Shown: positions 34,464 to 41,540 of the stretch, one piece after another
How the letters are laid out: each line of letters starts with the position of its first letter
Position numbering within the stretch: position 1 is the stretch's first letter
NCBI GenBank assembly: GCA_043814315.1
Contig: JBDRKE010000010.1
Span: 62,001 to 126,000 of the forward strand
DNA: 64,000 nucleotides
Reading direction: 5' to 3'
Source: JBDRKE01 sp043814315
GTDB taxonomy: Bacteria > Omnitrophota > Gorgyraeia > Gygaellales > Profunditerraquicolaceae
Program-made: the position numbers and the translations under genes
The notes under the pieces: model-generated
What the model was told of the DNA's origin: nothing
Databases searched by the model: none
What the model saw: the letters and a program-made list of their open reading frames with translations, nothing else

Positions 34464-34859
34464 ATGAAAAGAGGTTTTACGTTACTAGAACTGATCATTG
34501 TCATCATCGTCGTCGGTATATTAGCTACCCTTGGTTTTGTCCAGTATACAAGCATGATTGAAAAAGGCCGAAAAGCAGAGGCCAGAAGCATTTTGGGGAC
34601 GTTACGTCAGTTAGAGGTTGTGCGGTATCAGGAAACAGGAGCTTATAGTAATTTGGCTGGCTTAAGTACGGGTGTACCTGACGGCGCATGTGCAGCCACA
34701 CATTATTTTTTCTACGCCTGCGCCGCTGGAACAGGCACCTGCACAGCTACTAGATGTATAGGTGTTGTAGGTAAACAGCCAGGCGTTCCTGCCGCAGATG
34801 TCTATACCATTACGTTGAGTGTTGACGGAAATTTCAACGGAACAGGCAATTGGCAGTAA
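34464..34859 (+). CDS. Type IV pilin, first of a tandem pair
   Basis: 131 residues: MKRGFTLLELIIVIIVVGIL is a textbook prepilin start (cleavage G-F, Glu at +5). GRKAEARSILGTLRQLE continues the N-terminal helix. The C-terminal part has four Cys (GACAATHYFFYACAAGTGTC, RCIG). Strong GGAGGAAAAG ribosome-binding site directly after the hairpin array. Likely a major or abundant pilin, judging by its promoter and site. Confidence 0.95.
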   Translation: MKRGFTLLELIIVIIVVGILATLGFVQYTSMIEKGRKAEARSILGTLRQLEVVRYQETGAYSNLAGLSTGVPDGACAATHYFFYACAAGTGTCTATRCIGVVGKQPGVPAADVYTITLSVDGNFNGTGNWQ

Positions 34860-34883
34860 GGATATAAAAAAGACAGCATTATC

Positions 34884-35294
34884 TTGGAGAGAAAGAAGAA
34901 GAAAAAAGGCTTTACAATGTTAGAGCTAGTTATAGTCATTGTGGTCGTGGCTATACTAGTGAGTTTAGGGCTTGTTCAGTTTACTTCCGTGATGGAAAAG
35001 GGCCGTAAAGCAGAAGCCAGAAGCATCCTGGGGACGCTGCGTCAGTTAGAGATTTCGCGATACGAAGAGATGCTCACGTATAGTAATTTAGCAGGATTAG
35101 GCATAGCTGTACCTGACGGCGCATGTGCAGCCACGCATTATTTTTTCTACGCCTGCGCCGCTGGAACAGGCACCTGCACGGCTACTAGATGTATAGGTGC
35201 TGTAGGTAAACAGCCAGGCGTTCCTGCCGCAGATGTTTATACCATCACGCTGGATGTTAACGGAAATTTCTCGGGAACAGGCAATTGGCAGTAA
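34884..35294 (+). CDS. Type IV pilin, second of the tandem pair
   Basis: 136 residues, paralogue of the preceding pilin: KKGFTMLELVIVIVVVAIL, GRKAEARSILGTLRQLE and a C-terminal half almost identical to its neighbour. No ATG precedes the prepilin motif; a TTG at 34884 with a Lys-rich leader is used here, without a clear ribosome-binding site, so expression may be weak or depend on the first pilin. Confidence 0.88.
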   Translation: MERKKKKKGFTMLELVIVIVVVAILVSLGLVQFTSVMEKGRKAEARSILGTLRQLEISRYEEMLTYSNLAGLGIAVPDGACAATHYFFYACAAGTGTCTATRCIGAVGKQPGVPAADVYTITLDVNGNFSGTGNWQ

Positions 35295-35312
35295 GGACAG
35301 GAGAAAAAGCCG

Positions 35313-35726
35313 ATGAAGAAAACTGGCGTTACTTTGCTGGAAATGGTGATTACCGTTATGCTCATCGGTATTTTAGGTACACTGGGCTTTATCCAATACG
35401 GGAATTACCGAGAAGAGGCTTTGGGCAAAGAGGCGCGCGCGAATTTGAGATTGATTATAGCTGCGCAAAGGATCTACAAGATAAAAACAAGCGCTTACTT
35501 CCCTGCTGCCGGAGGTACCGAGAGTAACACAGGCACCATTAATGATAATCTGAAAGTGCTTTTGTCCACTTTAGCGGGTTCTGGCCGGACATGGGATTAT
35601 CTGGTGACCTCTTCAGGCGGTTCAACCTGCGTTCAGGCAACGAGATTTAATGGGCCTGCAAAAACCTGGAGATTCCGCAATAATGAACCTGGCGGAGATC
35701 CTCTTGAAAATGCCACTTGTCCTTAA
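35313..35726 (+). CDS. Type IV pilin-like protein
   Basis: 137 residues: MKKTGVTLLEMVITVMLIGILGTLGF, prepilin motif G-V with Glu at +5. The globular part INDNLKVLLSTL...CVQATRFNGPAKTWRFRNN ends in ATCP, resembling the prepilin inside the arginine operon (4913). Good AGGAGA upstream. Confidence 0.92.
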   Translation: MKKTGVTLLEMVITVMLIGILGTLGFIQYGNYREEALGKEARANLRLIIAAQRIYKIKTSAYFPAAGGTESNTGTINDNLKVLLSTLAGSGRTWDYLVTSSGGSTCVQATRFNGPAKTWRFRNNEPGGDPLENATCP

Positions 35727-35731
35727 CCTTA

Positions 35732-36163
35732 ATGCCTATGTGTGAAAAAAGTATAATGGCCTTTACCCCGCACTTCATAAAGCCTCGTCTTAAATCCTGC
35801 ACCCCTCTTGTGCGGAATTTAGGACGATGTGCGGGGTTTACCTTGATTGAAATCTTAGTTTCTACGGTGCTCATTTCTTTGGTTTTAGTTGGGTTAGGGA
35901 ATCTTTTTCTGGGCGGAAAAAAATGGATGCAGCACCGCCGCTACCAAATCACTGCCGGCCAAATAGCCAAGGTTTTTTTAGACCCTTTGCAGATGGATGT
36001 CCGTCAGGACCAATGGGGAAGTAACTGTTTAAGCAGCGGCATAGGTTGCCCAGGCACCCAAAATGTGGATGGCATTACCTACACTCCTGTTTATAATATT
36101 TCGGCTGTTGGGAATTTGCGTCGCGTCCAGTTGACTATTAGCTGGAGCGAGCCCACCTCTTAG
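35732..36163 (+). CDS. PilV/GspI-like minor pilin
   Basis: About 143 residues. It has an unusually long leader (about 33 residues) before GFTLIEILVSTVLISLVLVGL. It carries QMDVRQDQWGSNC and a beta-rich end LRRVQLTISWSE, like minor pseudopilins. Several ATGs (35732, 35738, 35756) are possible; the first is given. Its stop directly abuts the next ATG. Confidence 0.8.
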   Translation: MPMCEKSIMAFTPHFIKPRLKSCTPLVRNLGRCAGFTLIEILVSTVLISLVLVGLGNLFLGGKKWMQHRRYQITAGQIAKVFLDPLQMDVRQDQWGSNCLSSGIGCPGTQNVDGITYTPVYNISAVGNLRRVQLTISWSEPTS

Positions 36164-36757
36164 ATGCCCGAAAATAAAAAAATTCCCGGAGTCACTCTTA
36201 TAGAATTAATTATCGCTATTGTCTTGATTTCATTCATTGTCTTAGGGATTGCGAATATTGATACCTTCTTCCATTTTCATGTCCTGAATGCGGATCGCCG
36301 CATTAAGATTCAATATGAAACCTCCATTTCCTTAGAACACATGACGAAGGAGATGGTAAGGGCCATAGGAGATACCAATAAGCCTCCTGTGACCTTGCTT
36401 TTGCCTTCTGGTTCCATCTACCGCGGCATTAGGGTCTGGGTGGATGAAAACCAAAACGGAATTCAGGATACTTACCCCACGGACCGTGAAATCGGTTATC
36501 TCTACCAACAGGGCTCGAGTACGATTCAGTATTATAACCCCTGCCGAGGCCCGAGCTGCAACTGGGCAGGAAGCCTGCTGAATGAGACCCTATCTCGACA
36601 GATTGCCGAGTGTACCTTTACCTGGTCTGCGAGCACTGGAAACTTCGTTGATGTCAACATCACCTCGCGCCACAATACCTCCGTGGCCTCTTCTGTGGAT
36701 AATCCCGAAATGAACATGATCGCCCGTATTCAAATGCCTGCCGTATCTACCCATTGA
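36164..36757 (+). CDS. PilW/GspJ-like minor pilin
   Basis: 197 residues: PGVTLIELIIAIVLISFIVLGI, then ISLEHMTKEMVRAIGD typical of PilW/GspJ, and an acidic VDENQNGIQDTYPTDREIGYL segment that could bind Ca2+. No gap to the previous gene. Last gene of cluster A; no prepilin peptidase is found in the window. Confidence 0.83.
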   Translation: MPENKKIPGVTLIELIIAIVLISFIVLGIANIDTFFHFHVLNADRRIKIQYETSISLEHMTKEMVRAIGDTNKPPVTLLLPSGSIYRGIRVWVDENQNGIQDTYPTDREIGYLYQQGSSTIQYYNPCRGPSCNWAGSLLNETLSRQIAECTFTWSASTGNFVDVNITSRHNTSVASSVDNPEMNMIARIQMPAVSTH

Positions 36758-36797
36758 TTTTTTTACAAAGCCCCTCTTGGCATCCGCAAGAATTTAT

Positions 36798-36826
36798 TTG
36801 CCCGCCTGCAGAAACTATGGTAAATT
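36798..36826 (+). promoter_or_regulatory. Weak promoter candidate before the tRNA region
   Basis: TTGCCC, 17 nt, TAAATT with an upstream TG. It could drive the tRNA, but three hairpins lie between. Confidence 0.3.
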
Positions 36827-36870
36827 AATATGACGAAAGGGAAATATTCTTGATGAGAAAGAATTTTTTA

Positions 36871-37006
36871 GTCCTGCGCCCTAGATAAAAGATTAGGGTG
36901 GGCTTAGGACAAAATTTTTCGAATAAAAAAATTTCAGTACTTCCCCCTTAAATAAAAGCTTAAGGTAGGGGAAGTACAAAAAATTCTTGCTCAGCAAGAA
37001 TTTTTT
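36871..37006 (+). repeat. Three successive hairpins abutting the tRNA
   Basis: 36871-36910: GTCCT.../...AGGAC with inner CCCTA/TAGGG. 36937-36977: GTACTTCCCC/GGGGAAGTAC with inner CTTAA/TTAAG. Both have an ATAAAAG loop followed by TTA and GGGT/GGTA, so they are related. 36978-37006: a perfect 13-bp stem AAAAAATTCTTGC/GCAAGAATTTTTT ending in six T, terminator-like, whose last base touches the first base of the tRNA. Confidence 0.85.
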
Positions 37007-37082
37007 GGGGCAGTAGCTCAGCTGGGAGAGCGTCGCGTTCGCATCGCGAAGGTCGGGAGTTCGATCCTCCTCTGCTCCACCA
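37007..37082 (+). tRNA. tRNA-Ala (anticodon CGC), CCA encoded
   Basis: 76 nt. Acceptor GGGGCAG/CTGCTCC contains the G3-U70 pair that identifies tRNA-Ala. Loop TTCGCAT gives anticodon CGC within the stem TCGCG/CGCGA; the D arm is AGCTCAGCTGGGAGAGC and the T arm GGGAG-TTCGATC-CTCCT. Discriminator A and CCA are encoded. Confidence 0.96.
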
Positions 37083-37300
37083 AAATTTTCCAGCCTCTCG
37101 CCCTTTGGGCTCGGGATAATTCGTCGACCGATAAGGTATAACGGGCGAATTAACAAGGAAAATTTTGGTGGCACTTGAACGAGCGCGGGCGAGGCAGCCC
37201 CTCGGCCGTTGGCCTCGGGATAATTCACCGATATGCAATAGCGGGTGAATTAACAAGCGAGGCAGCGAGTGAAAGTGCATACTTCCTTGATTTTTGATAA
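37083..37300. repeat. Nested repeats downstream of the tRNA
   Basis: The tRNA 3' end forms a perfect 15-bp inverted repeat with downstream DNA: CCACCAAAATTTTCC (37077-37091) and GGAAAATTTTGGTGG (37157-37171); a further imperfect copy of the right arm lies at 37301-37315. Inside and after it are two CTCGGGATAATT hairpins (37118-37152 and 37221-37252) of the family that makes the array at 34304-34453, and a TTCCTT/AAGGAA hairpin. No gene is seen in this gap. Confidence 0.8.
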
Positions 37301-37323
37301 GGAAAAATTTGGTGGCCTCCTCT

Positions 37324-38427
37324 ATGAAAAATATATTCAGATTGCCTTTGGCTGTTGTTTTATTTTCGGCAATCCTGACGGCCTGTTTCTATTGGCCGTT
37401 GATTTCAGCCGAGGCGCCCCTTAAAGAAGGCCTTTTTTATGAGAAGCTGAAAGGTAATACTGTTCAGTGTCATATCTGTCCCCGTCATTGTATTATTCCC
37501 GCAGGCAGGCGGGGATTCTGCGGCGTCAGAGAGAATCGCGACGGCATTCTGTACGCCTTATCCTACGGAAAACTGGTTTCCGCCCATATTGACCCCATTG
37601 AAAAAAAGCCTTTGTTTCATTTCTATCCTGCCACTACCGCTTTTTCCATTGCCACGGCTGGCTGTAATTTAAGATGCAAATTCTGTCAAAACTGGGAGAT
37701 CTCCCAGAGAAAACCCGAGGAGGTCAATTATAGTTATATTGAGCCCCGGGATTTAATAGAGAAGGTTATGGAATCCGGTTCTCTCACCATTGCCTACACG
37801 TATACGGAGCCCACCATATTTTACGAATATATGCTGGAGACGGCAAAGCTGGCTAAAAAAGAAGGGATCAAAAATATTATGCACTCCTGCGGGTATATCA
37901 ACGAGCCGCCCTTGCGGGAGTTGATTCCGTATCTGGATGCCGCTAACATTGATTTAAAAGGCTTTAGCGACGATTATTATCAGAAACTTTCGGAAGCAAG
38001 CCTTGAGCCCGTACTTAACACGTTGAGGATATTAAAAGAAGAAGGGGTGCATCTGGAGATAACCAATTTGCTCTTGCCTGGATTTAACGATGATCCCGAA
38101 ACGATAGCCAAGATGTGCCTCTGGATAAAAGAAAATCTGGGTGCGGATACGCCGCTGCATTTTTCCCGCTTTTTTCCGATGTATAAATTGTTAAGCTTAA
38201 ACCCTACGCCTGTGCAGTCTTTAGAAAGGGCGCGCCAGATCGCGTTGGATAGCGGCCTGAAATACGTCTATATAGGGAATCTGGCAGGGCATCCGGCTGA
38301 GAATACCTATTGCCCCAAATGCAAACAGCTTTTGATTGAACGTAAGGGCTACTTTATCCTGAAAAACAATATTCAGGACGGAAAGTGCAAATACTGCGGA
38401 GAGAAGATTGAAGGAGTCTGGCAGTAA
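37324..38427 (+). CDS. amrS: AmmeMemoRadiSam radical SAM enzyme with an N-terminal export signal
   Basis: About 367 residues. Radical SAM cysteines CNLRCKFC (C114, C118, C121), upstream CHICPRHC and GFCGVREN, and the C-terminal CPKC...CKYC pair are the layout of AmmeMemoRadiSam radical SAM proteins. Unusually, it starts with MKNIFRLPLAVVLFSAILTAC, a signal peptide ending in a lipobox-like LTAC (Cys21), so it may be a membrane-anchored lipoprotein facing out. ATG at 37324 chosen; no clear ribosome-binding site because repeats run up to the start. Its partner follows directly. Confidence 0.9.
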   Translation: MKNIFRLPLAVVLFSAILTACFYWPLISAEAPLKEGLFYEKLKGNTVQCHICPRHCIIPAGRRGFCGVRENRDGILYALSYGKLVSAHIDPIEKKPLFHFYPATTAFSIATAGCNLRCKFCQNWEISQRKPEEVNYSYIEPRDLIEKVMESGSLTIAYTYTEPTIFYEYMLETAKLAKKEGIKNIMHSCGYINEPPLRELIPYLDAANIDLKGFSDDYYQKLSEASLEPVLNTLRILKEEGVHLEITNLLLPGFNDDPETIAKMCLWIKENLGADTPLHFSRFFPMYKLLSLNPTPVQSLERARQIALDSGLKYVYIGNLAGHPAENTYCPKCKQLLIERKGYFILKNNIQDGKCKYCGEKIEGVWQ

Positions 38428-38428
38428 A

Positions 38429-39985
38429 ATGAAAACACGGTTCAAATCCCAAATCCAAAATCCCAAATCCCAAACAAATCCCAAACACCAATTTCCAATA
38501 TTTCAAACTTTAATGTTTCGGTCATTGGTCATTGGGGCATTGGTGCTTATTTGGAATTTGGTGCTTGGTACTTGGAATTTACATGCGCAAGATATTAAAG
38601 AACCAAACGTGGCTGGTGCTTTTTATCCGGCTAACGCCGAAGAGTTGTCCCGCATGATAGACGGTTTTCTAGTTGCGGCAACGCCTGAGTTGATCGAAGG
38701 GGACATATTCGTTTTGATTTCTCCTCATGCCGGATATGGTTATTCTGGCCAGACTGCCGCTTACGGTTATAAGTTGGTGAGGGGCAAGCCCTATAAAACC
38801 GTCATTGTTTTAGGCTCAAGCCACCATTATGGTTTTAGCGGTGCCTCTGTATATGCGCAAGGATCATTGCGCACGCCTCTGGGGGATGTGGCCGTAGATG
38901 AAGCATTCGCACAGAAACTCCTTAATAAGACTGAGGAGATATTTTTTGATCCCAGCGCCTTTGAGAAGGAACACTCCGTAGAAGTGCAATTGCCTTTTTT
39001 GCAAAAGGCGCTCTCTGATTTTAAAATCGTTCCCATTGTTATGGGCGATTGCACTCTTTCCACGTGCCAGAATCTGGCAAATCTGCTTAAAGAAGCCATC
39101 GGCGAGCGTCAGGATGTTCTTGTGGTGGCATCCACCGATATGTATCACGGCTACGATTACGATGAGGCAGATTCCGTGGATAATCTGACCCTATCTTTTT
39201 TAAAAAATATGGATGCCCAGGGTTTATATTATGGGTTACGCGAAGGCAAGCTTCAGCTTTGCGGGGGGTTTGGCGTGGTTTCTGCTATGATTTTGGCCAA
39301 AGAGTTAGGCCACCAAAAATTGAGCATTTTAAAACACACAAATTCCGCTATTGTTACCGGTGAAAAGGTTAAAGGACGCTGGACCGTCGGCTATGTCAGC
39401 TGTGTTATAGACCAGGAAAAAGGAGGAGAGGCCTTGCTAAACAAAGACCAGAGAAAACGATTGATTGAGATCGCCAGAAGCTCTATTGAAACATACCTAA
39501 AAACCAATAAGAAATTGGAAGTCATGGTTCAGGACCCCGCGTTGTCGAAAAATATGGGAGCTTTTGTGACTCTTCATGACCGTGCAGGGTTACGGGGCTG
39601 CATCGGTAATCTTGTCGCAAGGCAGCCGCTTTATCTGACCGTCAGGGACATGGCTGTTCAGGCGGCTGTGGATGACCCGCGTTTTTCTCCTCTTACGCTA
39701 TCGGAACTTGGAGAGGTCGAGATTGAGATTTCAGTATTAACCCCCTTGGAAAGGATAGTTTCAGCAGAGGAAATACAATTAGGCACTCACGGCGTCCTGG
39801 TTATAAAAGGCCCCAACAGCGGCGTCTTCCTGCCGCAGGTCGCCGCAGAGACCGGTTGGTCCAAAGAAGAATTCCTGTCCAACCTTTGTAGTCATAAGGC
39901 AGGCCTTTTGCCTGATGCCTGGAAGGATAAGTCAACTGAAATCTATACATTCACTGCCGAAGTATTTTCGGAAAGCAATTATTAG
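38429..39985 (+). CDS. MEMO1-AMMECR1 fusion (AmmeMemoRadiSam proteins B and A)
   Basis: About 518 residues. MEMO domain at about 55-320 (VAGAFYPANAEEL, ISPHAGYGYSG, LGSSHHYGFSG, EHSVEVQLPFLQ, VASTDMYHGYDY: the His/Asp/Cys metal-site pattern), then an AMMECR1 domain at about 345-515 (LHDRAGLRGCIGNL). The N-terminus ends in a signal peptide (SLVIGALVLIWNLVLGTWNLHAQD) coded by CAAATCC/ATTTGG-type repeat DNA. Start at ATG 38429 (AAGGAG upstream) or at ATG 38513, which gives a normal-length signal. Partner of the preceding radical SAM enzyme. Confidence 0.92.
   Translation: MKTRFKSQIQNPKSQTNPKHQFPIFQTLMFRSLVIGALVLIWNLVLGTWNLHAQDIKEPNVAGAFYPANAEELSRMIDGFLVAATPELIEGDIFVLISPHAGYGYSGQTAAYGYKLVRGKPYKTVIVLGSSHHYGFSGASVYAQGSLRTPLGDVAVDEAFAQKLLNKTEEIFFDPSAFEKEHSVEVQLPFLQKALSDFKIVPIVMGDCTLSTCQNLANLLKEAIGERQDVLVVASTDMYHGYDYDEADSVDNLTLSFLKNMDAQGLYYGLREGKLQLCGGFGVVSAMILAKELGHQKLSILKHTNSAIVTGEKVKGRWTVGYVSCVIDQEKGGEALLNKDQRKRLIEIARSSIETYLKTNKKLEVMVQDPALSKNMGAFVTLHDRAGLRGCIGNLVARQPLYLTVRDMAVQAAVDDPRFSPLTLSELGEVEIEISVLTPLERIVSAEEIQLGTHGVLVIKGPNSGVFLPQVAAETGWSKEEFLSNLCSHKAGLLPDAWKDKSTEIYTFTAEVFSESNY
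38435..38585. repeat. Repeat DNA coding a signal peptide
   Basis: CAAATCCCAAATCC-type heptamers (38435-38510) face ATTTGGAATTTGGTGCTTGG (38550-38576), the same inverted layout as non-coding copies at 23416-23648 and 59490-59608. Here the block is open in the frame of the MEMO1-AMMECR1 protein and supplies its hydrophobic signal core. Confidence 0.8.
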
Positions 39986-40148
39986 AATACTTATAAATTC
40001 AAATGTCAAAATCCAAAAAGAATCCCTGCCTTGCCGGCAGGCAGGCAAGGCAGGGAGGCAAATGTTAAAACAGAAGATTCATCGTTTTGAATTTTGTGCT
40101 TTGTGCTTATTTTGAATTTTGAGCTTTGTCATTTGAATCTTAATTCTT
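39986..40148. repeat. Inverted repeat with CCTTGCC palindrome
   Basis: AAATTCAAATGTCAAAATCC at left faces TTTTGAATTTTGTGCTTTG and GTCATTTGAATC at right; a CCCTGCCTTGCC/GGCAAGGCAGGG palindrome lies between. No gene seen. The right arm matches the one before argJ. Confidence 0.8.
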
Positions 40149-40802
40149 ATGTTAAATATCACCTTCAGTCTTTTCCTGACGGGTCTGTTATTCGGTTCCG
40201 GACCGTGCCTGGCCACTTGCGGCCCCATCCTTGTGTCTTATGTCGTGGGTACCTGTAAAGATATCCCGAAGGGGCTTAAAGACTACCTTTTGTTTTCCTT
40301 AGCCAGGATTTTTGTTTACCTCGTGTTGGTCCAAGCAGTCTTTTTTTTAGGTAGCTTTACCCTCCAGAGGATTTTAGGAAGATATGCTCAATATCTATTA
40401 ATCCTGGGAGGCATTTTTATTGCATGGATAGGCGTGCTCATGATGCTGGGGAAAAGACCGGAATTCAAGTTTTGGCAGCGCGTCCATAAAAACATCGCAG
40501 GCCGCGATAAACAAAACCTGATAGGGATGGGTTTAGTCGTCGGGATCCTGCCTTGTGCACCTCTTTTAGCCGTACTTTCCTACATTGGGCTGACATCCAA
40601 AACCTGGGCCCATAGCCTTCTCTACGGCGTCAGTTTTGGCTTGGGTACATTTTTATCTCCCCTGATAGCCCTCGTTATTCTTGCAGGATTTATTCCAAGG
40701 GTATTAATGTCCCGCAAGGCCGTTTATGAGCGCGTCTTTAGCTTAATCTGCGGTTTTATTATCTTTTTTTTCGGTTTACGATTGATCATCAGTGCCATTT
40801 GA
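40149..40802 (+). CDS. CcdA/DsbD-like six-helix membrane protein
   Basis: 217 residues, about six membrane helices. GSGPCLATCGP (C20, C24) in the first helix and GILPCAPLLAVLSY (C136) in a later one match the PC..P cysteine pattern of CcdA/DsbD and the related UreH/SafE-like family. CcdA-type proteins pass electrons across the membrane. The place next to two exported AmmeMemoRadiSam proteins suggests, but does not prove, that it supplies them with reducing power. Confidence 0.8.
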   Translation: MLNITFSLFLTGLLFGSGPCLATCGPILVSYVVGTCKDIPKGLKDYLLFSLARIFVYLVLVQAVFFLGSFTLQRILGRYAQYLLILGGIFIAWIGVLMMLGKRPEFKFWQRVHKNIAGRDKQNLIGMGLVVGILPCAPLLAVLSYIGLTSKTWAHSLLYGVSFGLGTFLSPLIALVILAGFIPRVLMSRKAVYERVFSLICGFIIFFFGLRLIISAI

Positions 40803-40806
40803 ACTC

Positions 40807-41535
40807 ATGCGAAGATTTTTTTCTGAAATAGTGGAAGTTTCTCAGGGCCGCATAACGCTTTCTGATAAGGATACGGTGCACCATATAAGGGATGTTCTGC
40901 GCCTGCAAAAAAATGACGGCCTCATTGTCTTTGACAAAACAGGCCATGAATATATCGGCGAGATAGAGAAGTTGTCCGAAAGACACATCATTTTGAGAGT
41001 CAAGGAGAAAAAGGGGGGTAGGTTGCAAAAGACGTTTTCGCTGACCTTTGCCTGCGCTATCCCCAAAAACTCCAGGATGGATGATATCATTGATAAACTC
41101 ACGCAGTTGGGCGTAGATAGGATGATACCTTGTAAAACAAAACACACGGTTGTAGCCTTCGACAGGCAAAAAGCCATTGCGCGGCATGAGCGCTGGAACA
41201 AGATTGGCCGCAGTGCAAGCGAGCAGTCCAAGAGAAATACCGTGCCCGTGATTGACCCCGTCAAGGACTTTAGAGAGCTTATTTGTGAAGCAAAGAATTT
41301 TGACCTGAAATTAATACCCACGTTAAGAGGCAGGCGTGTGCGGCTCAAAGATGCTTTGAGGGCCAAGCCGCCAAAAAATATGCTGGTGGTTATCGGGCCG
41401 GAGGGGGACTTTAGCGAGGAGGAAGTTCGGTTAGCCAGGGCCGCCGGTTTTATTCCTGTATCTCTGGGCGAACGGGTGTTACGGGTAGAGACCGCAGCTG
41501 TTGCTGTTGCAAGTTATATAAAATTATCGACATAA
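40807..41535 (+). CDS. rsmE: 16S rRNA (uracil1498-N3)-methyltransferase
   Basis: SPOUT-fold methyltransferase. MRRFF start, VHHIRDVLRLQKND, the trefoil-knot region VVIGPEGDFSEEEV and the C-terminal VSLGERVLRVETAAVA are diagnostic. About 242 residues. The ATG at 40807 is preferred to the upstream GTG inside the previous gene. Confidence 0.95.
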   Translation: MRRFFSEIVEVSQGRITLSDKDTVHHIRDVLRLQKNDGLIVFDKTGHEYIGEIEKLSERHIILRVKEKKGGRLQKTFSLTFACAIPKNSRMDDIIDKLTQLGVDRMIPCKTKHTVVAFDRQKAIARHERWNKIGRSASEQSKRNTVPVIDPVKDFRELICEAKNFDLKLIPTLRGRRVRLKDALRAKPPKNMLVVIGPEGDFSEEEVRLARAAGFIPVSLGERVLRVETAAVAVASYIKLST

Positions 41536-41540
41536 AAAAG

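Noticed and set aside
35285..35527. 80-codon + strand frame within the third pilin
   Set aside because: Different frame inside a clear prepilin gene; no independent support.
37077..37171. Phage or integrative-element attachment site at the tRNA-Ala 3' end
   Set aside because: The copies are inverted, not direct, and no integrase or foreign gene block follows.
36893..37280. Two minus-strand reading frames of about 110 codons over the tRNA region
   Set aside because: They read through the tRNA and its hairpins and have no recognisable domain or ribosome-binding site.
39915..40115. 66-codon frame running from the MEMO1-AMMECR1 end into the repeat
   Set aside because: Its peptide is the translation of the CCTTGCC palindrome and heptamers (SLPCRQAGKAGRQ type), with no start signal.
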